From Cryptomeria japonica (taxonomy: Eukaryota; Streptophyta; Pinopsida; Cupressales; Cupressaceae), in NCBI RefSeq assembly GCF_030272615.1, contig NC_081414.1, positions 810,377,069-810,441,068 on the forward strand: 64,000 nt of DNA, written 5' to 3'. The notes beneath the pieces are model-generated. The model saw only the letters and a program-made list of their open reading frames with translations. It was not told where the DNA came from and did not search any database. Of this stretch, positions 46,383-56,848 are shown in pieces (position 1 is the first letter of the stretch; each line of letters begins with the position of its first letter). A program made the position numbers and the translations under genes.

Positions 46383-49300
46383 ATATGGTTTTATGGTGTT
46401 ATAACCCTAGGTGTTGAATCCATAAATGCATGAAAGAATGTTAGATAAGGAAAGACATGAGGGTTTTATAGGTTGTTTATTGCAGATTTGAGTCTTTTGA
46501 GTTTGTTGTTATGATGGGTTGTTGGCAGATTTGGGGTTGGCAAAATGTTGGGTCAAATGGGCTTTCTTGGTTGTGATTTTATATGAGGGTTTTGGGGGGT
46601 GAGTTTTCACAAATGGCCTCGTGGGACAAAACAAAACTCATGGATTGATTTAGATTGGCTAGGAGAGAAAAAATAATATATAATTTGACCTATTTTGCTC
46701 ACAGTTGAAAAAAATGCAAAATCAATTTGGTTTGAAGCTCGACGACTGTCAAAATTTAGATCACAGTTCGTAGAAAAAAAATACATTAAAAAATCCCATC
46801 GGATTTTATTTTCTGCAAAATTGAAATTCAAATAAAAATTAGAAAATGGCAGAGGGAGTTTGAAAAGGTATTTGAAAATAAAATATATATATTTTGGTGG
46901 GGGGCGGACCACCACCCCTACCCCCCATGGGTTCATAGGTATCGATAGTACATGTAGACCTATAGGTCTACAGGCTTATTGACCCCCTCCTTCAATGGTG
47001 GTACCACACGGTACCATCGATATTAGTGGAAGCAATGAGGTTCTCCCATCTAGGGTCTGCCAGTACCATGGTCACCCACTTCGGTGGGAAATATAAACCA
47101 AACAAACAATAAAAAATATATTTCTGCCTATGTTTTTTTTTTTTAAATAAAAAAATAAAATGTTAATATTCATTTTTATAGAATTTATCGTATAAAAATT
47201 TGTAATGAAAAATGTCTGCCTGTCAGAATTTTATATGCCAGATTTGATATATGGGTCGGGTTTGGAACCCAAAAATATGTTAATATTTAAAAATGGAAAA
47301 TTATTTTTGGGGCATATTGGAGAAATGATTTTTTGGAGTTGAGTTTCCTACATTTAGCCTAACAGGCTGATTTTCTTCCGCGGAGCATAACTTGGACTAG
47401 GAGCATTGGATTTTTGACTTCTTATAGTCATTGGAAAGGTGATTCAATAAAATTCATTGAGATATGATCAATTTTTCCATATTTTATTATTTTGATAGCG
47501 AAATGTTAGCTGGAAGTCCGAGTTTTCTTTATGACTTTAAGAGGTCATAACTTGAACAAACTGAGTTGGATTTTGGACTTCTAATAGTCAACATAAATCT
47601 CTTGGGGAGAAATATACTTTGGTTAAAATTTGGAGTAGATTTGAGATTATTTATTTGTTGATATTGTGATTTATTTGTTTCTATTGTGATATGAGATGTT
47701 TATGGGCTCTTTTGACTATCATGACATTATGAGTTTATGATATGTTACATATTGGAGATTTAGATTTGATGTCATTGTACACTCGATGTTGTATCTTGAA
47801 TTATCTCATGTTGACATGGATATCAGTTTGGTTTGGGTATGTATGTTTTATTGGTTGGTCTACAACTTGTGCAATTTTGTGAGTTGTGTTTACTTACAGG
47901 ATTGCACGTATGACTTAGATATGGGTTGTCTATGCCCATAGGCCTTTCATTTTTTATGAATGTTCAGATTGGTGACTTGGTTTAGTCACATGGTTTGCTT
48001 ATTTTATTCTCATGGTGAGGAGGAGAGATGTTGCTACCAGGTATAAAAATGATGGAGGACCTATGGTGTTGACTATGTGATGCTAATAGACTGGACATAT
48101 TGAGAGTTAGATGCTTATTTTATGGAGGTGATCATGATTCCATGGTTGTTCCTTGTGTTTAGGGGCTTTGGCATGGCATGATTAGATTTTTAGGTGCTTT
48201 GATTGGTAATGATTTGATTTGGATTCTTGGTTGGTTACGAGAGTATATCTTTTTGTGTTCAGGATCATGGTTACTTAGACTTTTGGGAGCTCATGGTGCG
48301 CACGTTGAGTTCTTTGATTGTTAGATGGATTTGGTTGATTCTCATGTTAGAGGATGGTTTTGTGATGATGTCATGGATAGCTTGGATATACTTTACATGG
48401 GAGATTTTGATTGTTTGTTGGATTGGTTCCTGATTGTTTGTTGGTTGTTTTGTATCTTCTTGGTTTGGAGTTCATGGTTTACTTGATGTTATTGATATTT
48501 CAGTTGCATATGTGTAGATCTAGATGATCTTCATTTAGGAGATGGTTATCATGATGCTAGCGAGATATTTCTATCATAGTTCAGTGGGAGCTTCTAGCAA
48601 TGATGTGTATTCACCATTAGATGGTGGATAATCTTCTTAGTCTACAGATGTTTGGAGGATGCCTTAGATCTTGTTTCTATAGAAGGGTCTTCCACATTTA
48701 TGGGTATACTCGTAGGGGATGGTGATCTTCATGATATTTGAGGATGTTGACATCTTGATGTATCAAGGAGTTCCTTGGTCGAGGTGTAGTTTATGCTTTC
48801 ATTTGATATGTTATCCTTGTTTGATAGGATGGTTGATATTAAGTCATGGTACACTCTTGATTACATGCTTAGATTTTTGGCATGGTATGGTTATTGGATA
48901 TGTTCATAGGGAGCATGTTATCTCCTTTGGAGGGGATGGTTATATAATGTTGTCATGTTATGTTTTTGATTTTGTGGTTGGAGCTTTGACATTGATCTTG
49001 GTATTTCTCTTTGTATTGGGTACATTATCATTTGCTTGATTACATCATGGTGGTCCTATATTGCATTTGGAGTTTGGCATGGATTTATTGGTTACAGGTA
49101 TTCATGGATACATGGAGACATAGTTGATGCGAATATTCTCTTGTGATAAGAATTATGTGTTGAGATGGTTGATGGTTTCAATAGAAAGTCTAATGAGCAT
49201 AAATTTGGTATGGACTTGAGAGGAGATTGTTCTTAGATGAGTCATGATGACTTAGATATCTAGGATGAACATTCCCATTCCCCACTCTTGGTCTATTTAG

Positions 49301-50532
49301 TGGCTTACTACTTGAGAGGTATTTCCCATTGTTTCTTTCAGGTGCATTATGTTTATGCTTATCTTTCATAGATATGGATATTGAGCTATGGATAGATGGT
49401 TAGCTCTAGAGGATTCAGTTTGAGAGATGTTAGGCATTGGTTATCTCCTTTTGCATTTGAGTTATTATTATGATATTCATTATTATTGATTTTGGGAGAT
49501 GGTTTATTGGGCATATTCCCTTAGGATTGGGAATGGATATTTAATTTGATCTTCTTAGTTATGAAAGGCTTACATCAATGTTGGTTACATGATATATATG
49601 GTTGTTTGGTCCAAGGGACTGAATGGTTTTGGGTGTTGTGATGCTTTTCCTTTGTGGCTTTATGGAGGAGATCATACTTGACATAGCTGGCATTTTAGAG
49701 GTGTATGTGTAGAAGTACGTGCTATAGGTTTTAGTTTGTATTGTTACTCTCTTTGTTTCGATTATCTTCATGGATGTTTGTATTCACATTACACTAGTTG
49801 GAGGTTGTTTTGAGCTACTTGTTCACTAATTTTGTGCTCATGTGTTGTCATATGGGAGATGGCATAGAGGTTCCTTTATCTCTTTCTTTTGTTGGTGTGG
49901 ATAATATGGGAGAATGTTGGAGACATGGTGTGAGAGTGATACTTACAGGTTATCGGTTTACATGATGTTCATATTGATGTGGATGTTCTTGATACTACAT
50001 GGTTACACTTCTATGATATGATGTTAGTGGATTCATTTATGATATTGGCATTAACTATACAGTGGGAGTTCCTTGTTGTACATATGTGGTAGGTATTGCA
50101 CTTGGGGCTTAAGGTTGCATGTTATAGGTTGCATATGTTGATGAGATATTATTAATTTGGTTTGTATGCCTTGGATGCATGTATAGTTGATGTGTTAGCA
50201 ATTGCTATGGGTGTTATTTCAGCTATGTAAACAACTACCTTTTCATTGGATACCTTTGGATTAGTGTTTGTGTTTGGATATGAGTTGGTGCAAGACTTAT
50301 CATTTGTTATGAGAGATTGTGTAGTTTTCTCTATGGATGGCCTTTTCATGTCCAGTGGTAGTGGCATGATGGATGGTGGGAGTATTCATGTATGAGATGG
50401 TGGTCACTTTATTTCTTGTTGCAGGTGTCTTGATGGAGCACATGGAGCACTTGGATTCTATGATGGTATATGTGAATGGGGAGATCAATCTCTTGTTTGT
50501 GTGGTGGATTACTTCTTGGCCCTTATGCAATG
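46383..50532 (+). other. Internal region of element H
   Basis: About 4.15 kb has no credible ORF. The sense strand is rich in T and G. A GC-richer block at 46890-47090 holds runs of C/G and repeated GGTACC dyads (GGTGGTACCACACGGTACC). The purine tract ACAAGTGGGAGAA at 50536-50548 ends the region. Confidence 0.75.
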
Positions 50533-50548
50533 TATACAAGTGGGAGAA

Positions 50549-51285
50549 TATTGGGAAAATGGTGTTGTACACCTTGCATAATAATATTTCATTGTTGTAT
50601 TATTTTATTATTGTGTGAGGTGGAAATTGAATTATCTTGTAATATCATATTGTATTGTTGCACCTAGGAGCACCTAGATGGACGTGCAACATGTAGAGAT
50701 TCCCTTCAAATATTCTTGTAACCACTTGATAAGTTGTATTGACACATTGGTATTACTATATTATAATTATTTAATATTGGGGAATGTAATTGTGACGAAT
50801 TACCCAATATTAAATGTGGGTCAAGGGTAGGTAGGAAAATATTTTATTTTATTGTCACATGGTTTTGATGTAATACCACATGGTAGTTTTGTGGGAGCTT
50901 GTGTTTATAAAAGAAACCACAAGGGTGTTTGTTTGGGTTGGTCAATTATCCAAGTTAGCATTTGTGGAGGTTGAAAGTATGGCATGGGATGTGTGGTTAC
51001 ATGCTTGTTCACATGGAGTGCTTGTTGATGGCTTGTTGATGGTTGGGTTTCAAAAGCTTACATAGTTGTATTGTAATATTGCATTGATGCATAATACATG
51101 GTGATGGATGATTTTGGAGGTTGTTTTTTTTTGTCTCATGAGGGTTTTCCCAACGTATATCTTGTGTCACATTTTCATGGTTATGTTGTCTATTCTTTGC
51201 ATGTGGATTCTATGTGATTATTTTGTTGAAATCATAAATGGATTATGTGGAAATTTTCATAAAGTTGACTGCAAGTTTCCTTACA
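50549..51285 (+). repeat. 3' LTR of element H
   Basis: 737 bases from TATTGGGAAAATGGTGTTG (first G mutated) to TTTCCTTACA, then the AATAG target copy. It matches both halves of the split 5' LTR. Confidence 0.9.
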
Positions 51286-51337
51286 AATAGTTCTGTTTTA
51301 GATTTACAATTTTTTGGTAATAAATGATAGGAAAAAG

Positions 51338-51704
51338 TGTGAGAGTTGAGAAATACAACACCACAGGAGCCCAAAAGATCTCTGCAAGCTGAAATAAACC
51401 TATTACAAGGAGAAGCAAGGAAGCAACAAAGGAAAAACAAATACATAGAAAATACGCTCAAAAAAATGAGAGCTCAATATTCATCAAAAAGTGTAATGTG
51501 ATAATAATACAAAGAAAAAAAAAATTAACCTCTAATAGTTCGAGAAACCCTAAAAAGGAAAACCTAGGCTTGCACATACTAATTAATAAAAGAATTCATT
51601 ATTATGCACCTAAAGTTAGCTTAAGTGTAAAAGAAATAAAGGGAACTTAAATAATTAAACAAATTTTGTTTAATTAATCAAGTAAAGACTTGATTACTCT
51701 AACA
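51338..51704 (-). repeat. 3' LTR of element J
   Basis: The plus-strand edges are TGTGAGAGTTGAG and TACTCTAACA. The purine tract on the minus strand (AAGGGGGGG) follows at 51705-51713. Confidence 0.87.
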
Positions 51705-51944
51705 CCCCCCCTTAAGCTAGACTTAGGGAGAAGCTAAAACCTAGAATAGCTACTGAAAGCGGGAAAGATGGATCCTGGCAACAAGGGCTGATTAGGTAAC
51801 CAAATACAACCAAATCTCTATGAACCGGAGAAATAGAGAAAACCACGTGGGAAAAAAACTCTACTCCAAACAAAGATGGAAAAATAAGAAGAACACCACT
51901 CAAGTAGGAAATAGCTAGAAACATTGTCGAAGAGTAACTGTTGA

Positions 51945-52880
51945 TCTGAAGAACCTCCACTAAAATAGAACATGACTAGGTAGAGAAGAATTTAATCTAT
52001 ATGAGTGCCCTCAAATGACACTACTCGGATCAGATGGCAAACAAAGGAAAAAAACTGAACTCGAAGATATAGATGGCATGAGAAACCAAAGCCTAAAGAG
52101 TTGATCAATCAAACCAAGGAAGTATTAGAAACAACAGGACAATATCTTATTGAGGAATATTTTATTCAGTTTTTTGCTTTTCAGCACTCTGGTAAATATC
52201 TTGGATGTTTTAGGTCCTGCAATCTCTTCTCTAAGTAGGATGTCTCGGTTTTGGTTGTTCTTTCTATTTCCAGTCTTCTTATCATTGTAGCTTTTTATTT
52301 ATGTAAACGCACTGAGATAAAGTGCCATCATGCATTGTTTACTTGGGATCTTGCAAATCTTGTTCCTTATTGTACATGCACTACTTCTAAAGTGCCATGG
52401 GGGAGTTGATGTTTACCTTTTATTTTTCATCTACCTTTGTCTAGTGAGTGTTCCTTCCACGACACTATGTAATTTCTCAGAACCTTCGATCTTACTGGTT
52501 CTTTGTCATGCAGTTCTTGTTGGCCATTCTTTTCAGTATACATGTCCCTCTCCCTCTTCAACATTATGAGGAGGTTTGTCCTATTGGTTCTAATGCTTCC
52601 ATGGTTCTATTGATCAACTCTTCAGGCTTTTGTTTCTCCTGCCATCTCTATCTTCAATTTCAGCTATTTGTCTTTGTTTTCCATCTGATTCTAGTAGTGT
52701 CATTTGAGGGTACTGATGTAGATTACAGTCTTCTCTACCTGGTAATGTTCTATTTCAGCACTATGGGAAGGTTTTTCCTATTGGTTCTAATGCATCCTTG
52801 GTTTGATTGATCAGATCTTCAAGCTTTGGTCCTCATGCCATCTTTATCTTTGAGTTCATTTGTTTGCCTTTGTTTGCAAA
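51945..52880. repeat. Inverted and direct repeats inside element J
   Basis: Copies at about 52570-52685 and 52765-52880 are direct repeats (shared CCTATTGGTTCTAATGC and TGCCATCT). The stretch 51945-52117 is an inverted copy: CCCTCAAATGACACTACT at 52008 pairs with AGTAGTGTCATTTGAGG at 52694, and GATGGCATGAGAAACC pairs with GGTCCTCATGCCATC. The transcript could fold into a hairpin with arms of about 170 bases. Confidence 0.7.
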
Positions 52881-53206
52881 AAATCAATTTTCAGTCTGCA
52901 TGTCGTAAAAAGGCAAAATAAAAAATTTAGAATTTTTTTCTCGAACTGTGTGCCAGGGATGTATGACCTAGTACTGAAAAAAATACACCCCTAGAGGCTC
53001 AGGTGACAAAAATGATTAATTTTTAATGACCATGGGGTCTTTTGGGCCTTCTGAGCATGATGGTGAGGTTCGTTTAGGCCCAAAGTGCTCAGAAAAAAGA
53101 AAAAAAAAAAAAAGGCCTATCCCTAGGTGCATAAAAAACTTCTAAAAAAGCCCAGATCTACTTCTAATGCAAAAAATCTCAAAACGAGAACAAATAGTTG
53201 TAGATC

Positions 53207-53222
53207 TGAAGCTCTGATACCA
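53207..53222 (-). other. Primer binding site of element J
   Basis: TGGTATCAGAGC on the minus strand (GCTCTGATACCA on plus), within a few bases of the LTR edge. Confidence 0.85.
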
Positions 53223-53588
53223 TCTGAGAGTTGAGAAATACAACACCATAGGAGCTCAAAGGATCTCTATAAGTTGAAACAAACCTATTACAAGGAGAAG
53301 CAAGGAAGCAATAAAGGAAAAACAAATACACATAAAATATGCTCAAAAAGATGAGAGATCAATATTCACCAAAATGTGTAATGTGATAATCATACAAAGA
53401 AAAGAAAATTAACCTCTAATAGGTCAAAAAACCCTAAAAAGGAAAACCTAGGCTTGCACATAATAATTAATAAAATAATTAATTATTATGCACCTAAAGT
53501 TAGCTTAAGTGTAAAAGAGATAAAGGGAACTCAAATAATTAAACAAATATTGTTTAATTAATCAAGTAAATATTCGATTACTCTAACA
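53223..53588 (-). repeat. 5' LTR of element J
   Basis: It is nearly identical to the 3' LTR, with scattered substitutions. It ends TACTCTAACA next to the second AAAAG. Confidence 0.87.
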
Positions 53589-53593
53589 AAAAG

Positions 53594-55624
53594 AATCAAT
53601 GTTATTTGATGATATAAAGAATTCAAAATGTACATTTTCATTTGGATAAAGAAATATGAATACTCTAGTAATGTAATTGGTGTCTCCATGTCTTTACATT
53701 TATATTAGTAACCTATGAGAAAAAAAAAGAAAGTCACATTAAGATTGTCATTTGAATGGTTGAATTTTAGGATTAATTTTTTTGATAATAAGTCATAGGA
53801 AAAAGTGTCAATGTTATTTGATAGTATAAAGAATTGAAAATAACATTGACATTTGATAATAAAAAAAATTCAATATTATAGTAAGATTTAAGTACATGAA
53901 AAATAGATGTATTTCATAAAAGAAAATGGTACATTAAGTGTTCTTGATGCATTAAAGCATGTCTTCTTCTCTTTTTTTTCTCAAAACTTGTTTTCTTTTC
54001 TTTAATTTATCGTATTTTTCATATGTGAATGGTAGCATGATTTGTATTCCTTGTAATCATTTTGCACAAGAGATATCCACAAACGTTAGACAAAGTCTAC
54101 TCAAGATTTCATATCACCAAATGGCTCCAACTCTCCAACCCCTTCAAAAGACTCATGGAAAACTCTATAATATTTGTAAATGATATTACTAATATTATTT
54201 GGGGTTCCAAGAAGTCAGGTTGTACATATTTCACATTCTTACCCCTCTAAAAGACCTATAGGCTAGTAGTATTCCCAAATTGCAAATCAGAGCATCACTT
54301 TTAGCCCAAGTGTAATCTTAAGAAAAAAACATTTATTTTGAGTACCCTTTTTGGATTTATTAAACATATGTTAGAATGAGAATAGGTTTTTTAGAACATG
54401 GGAGTCAAATATTGACTGGTAATTTTTATCCTAGGCCTAATTAGTTCAAAAAATTGAGTTTTTTGGTAATACCTTTTCATGCACACCTAACCTAGAGGAT
54501 CCAAGACCATTTTGGGATGAATATTTCGATTTTATACAAAATATATCAAAATTAGGTGGGTTGTTTTGTAACACAAGGGCCTAAAATTAACTGGTCATAT
54601 GCATTAGGCTCATCCACTAAGGGTTTTGCAGACCCTGTCTCAATAAAATGCATCTAAAATACTCAAACCTCAACAAATATAGATGAGAATAGTCACAATT
54701 AAAAGGTTATTCAATCCTCTATCTAACCATATAACTTTCAAATTATATAACATATGTATAGATCCATACTATTCACTGCATCTTGAGTGTTACTTGAAAA
54801 TCTGGAAGTTGCAGTCATTAAAATGATCATAACTTTCAAAATACTAAATGAAAATAAATGAAATAATAAAAAAAAAAGGATTCATATATTCATTAATCCC
54901 AATACATGAAAGATCATCCAAAGGCCATACAACGGTCTGGAGTAGAGCAAAATGTTGAAAAATGTAGAAAACATGATGTATTTTATTCAATAACTTCTCA
55001 AAACATTGCATTCCACTTCTACCCTTGTCCTCTTGACCTTACATGAAGTATTTGAAAATATTTAAACTCATTACCAACTTTTGGTAACTATCCAACCAAA
55101 TCCTACATAAATTTTCAAATCATAACCTTTCATATTCCCAATTTTTTCATTTTTACAACAAGACGATTTTGCAAGAATTGACATTTTTTGACAAAATGAA
55201 CTCATGGTCACCTAATAACCTATTGAATGACTCATAAATGTTAAATATAGTCTAAATGACCTTATGAAATGACCCAAAAACAATGTAAAGAAATTTTTTC
55301 CAAGATGTTCTCATGGAGGCATAAAGTCCACTAGGTGCTCCTTTTCCAAATTTTCAGAGGAAAGAAAATTCAAGTCCTCTTGAATGCAAGTCTGCTCCTT
55401 CTTCCTAGTCTTCCAATTATTATCCAACTTATCCTTTATAAATGCAACTCTTCATGTGTCCTTCTTCCTCTTCTACTTCTTACACCATCTCCTATCCATG
55501 ATTTTCTCAGTTTCTAGATTTTAAAACTCCATTTCTTGTTTAAATGCCTCAATATCATCATTTATCTCCATCCGCATACCGTGTATGCACTTATCATTGT
55601 TCTTTATAACCTGAACATACATAA
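53594..55624. other. Intergenic DNA, old repeat unit and unidentified repeat
   Basis: The first ~270 bases hold the end of the split repeat unit and its intact neighbour (about 53655-53865). The remainder, to 55624, is AT-rich, has no ORF above about 75 codons, and shows no LTR, primer-site or purine-tract hallmark. It may be an old eroded element. Confidence 0.5.
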
Positions 55625-55838
55625 CTTTGGAAACAAGGAACACTGAGAGGGGGGTGAATCAATGTTATGCAATCTTTAACTTTATAGAATTGTACTTTCA
55701 ACCACTTAATGCATATGAATAAAAGAAAGCTGCAATAACATAAACCAAATAACCACAACACCATAACACCAAGGTTTTTATACATGGAAATCTAGTTAAG
55801 GGAAAAACCACAATCGGGATGAACCCACAATATAAATA
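55625..55838 (-). repeat. 3' LTR of element E, outer part
   Basis: It aligns inversely with the end of solo LTR F (AACACTGAGAGG, ACCATAACACCAAGG, GGGATGAACCCACAATATAA). It stops at the AAATA target site of copy D. Confidence 0.83.
55834..55838. repeat. Target-site duplication of copy D (AAATA)
   Basis: AAATA here and again at 62401-62405. Joining the two flanks restores continuity with LTR F (ATAAATATACTC against its inverse). Confidence 0.9.
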
Positions 55839-56642
55839 TTTTAGGATTCCCACAGATACTGAGAGGGGGGGTGAATCAGTATCTAACCAGTTATAATATT
55901 TTCTTGACTTAAAACATGTAAAGCATATTAATATTGTATACCGGTAAATGGGAAATAATGCAATAAACAAAGATAAGAACAACCACATGAGAAACACACC
56001 ATAACAGAGTAGTTTAACGAGGAAACCTGGTGTGGGAAAAACCTCAATGGGATTTGTAACCCACAATATTCACTTACTGGCCAATAAGAGAATATTACTG
56101 CTACAAGAGGGGCCTGCACATGTAGGAAGGCCAAGTGCCTAGAGCTCACTGCTCAATTACAAAATGGGAAGTCTCACTGACTTACAAAATGGATTATATA
56201 AATCCAATGTCTTGTACTGCTTCAAAATAGCATCTACTATGCCAGATCCAGTATCGGTTTATAGCTCTGCTTCATACATAAACCCTTAACCTATAATTCA
56301 CATAATAGGTATGCCTTATTTCTCCTAATTACATTCCTTTTTCCTTTTTTATTTGTTCTACAATGATCTCTTATATATATGAGTCATTTTACAATTGGCC
56401 AAGTCGGCTTACAATGATTTTACAATAATAAACAAAATAAATTACAAACAAAATTCCTGTCGGCTTCTATGCTGGTATGCTTTCTTTCACTGCTGGTATC
56501 GGTGGTCTGTGTGTCGGTGTAGAATCTGACTTTGCTGGTACCGGTGGATTGCCTTGTTGGTTTCATAGGATTGTAAGGTTTCCATCAATGACAAAATCTT
56601 CAATCACCTACTATGTCTCATTGGAGTGTGCATTTGCCAACA
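55839..56642 (-). repeat. 3' LTR of copy D
   Basis: 804 bases. The plus-strand edges are TTTTAGGATTCCCAC (first bases mutated) and TTTGCCAACA. It carries the conserved hairpin block (GGCCTGCACATGTAGGAAGG at 56111). Relative to the other LTR it has a short extra block near 56540-56560. Confidence 0.9.
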
Positions 56643-56655
56643 ATCTCCCCCTTTG
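56643..56655 (-). other. Purine tract of copy D
   Basis: On the minus strand, CAAAGGGGGAGAT abuts the LTR. A second internal block, AAAGGGGGAG, lies at about 56790. The spacer 56656-56848 is non-coding. Confidence 0.85.
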
Positions 56656-56848
56656 GCATTGATGGCAACACTCATGAGAAAAATTCAGAAGTGTATCCAA
56701 AAATTGAAGTCCAATTATTGTTACCAAAAATGTGTGCTCCCCCTGAGAAAATGATCCTTAAGTTATTTGATTTTTCTCATACCACTACTCCCCCTTTGGC
56801 ATTAATGAAAAAGGTTGTCAAAGTGTCAATTGAGTGTGGTTTCTAGCT

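Larger units (their letters stand above)
40016..51285 (+). mobile_element. Non-coding LTR element H (LARD-like), with element G nested in its 5' LTR
   Basis: The LTRs are ~730 bases and the internal region ~4.2 kb (46368-50548). It has a primer site and purine tract but no ORF above about 110 codons and no recognisable domain, which fits a large retrotransposon derivative. The 5' LTR is split: 40016-40334 and 45955-46367. The target duplication AATAG is intact. The sense strand is strongly rich in T and G throughout the internal region. Partner proteins must come from another element. Confidence 0.88.
51338..53588 (-). mobile_element. Short non-coding LTR element J (TRIM/SMART-like)
   Basis: 2,251 bases with LTRs of 367 and 366, a primer site, a purine tract and a ~1.5 kb internal region without coding capacity. 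AAAAG at 51333-51337 and 53589-53593 is the target duplication. It sits about 50 bases right of element H, in the same old repeat unit. It is larger than classical TRIMs, so it is best called a small LARD or TRIM-like element. Confidence 0.85.

Noticed and set aside
48719-49039. 106-codon ORF in element H
   Set aside because: The hydrophobic, Phe/Leu/Trp-rich reading follows from T/G-rich sequence. No counterpart frame was seen in G.
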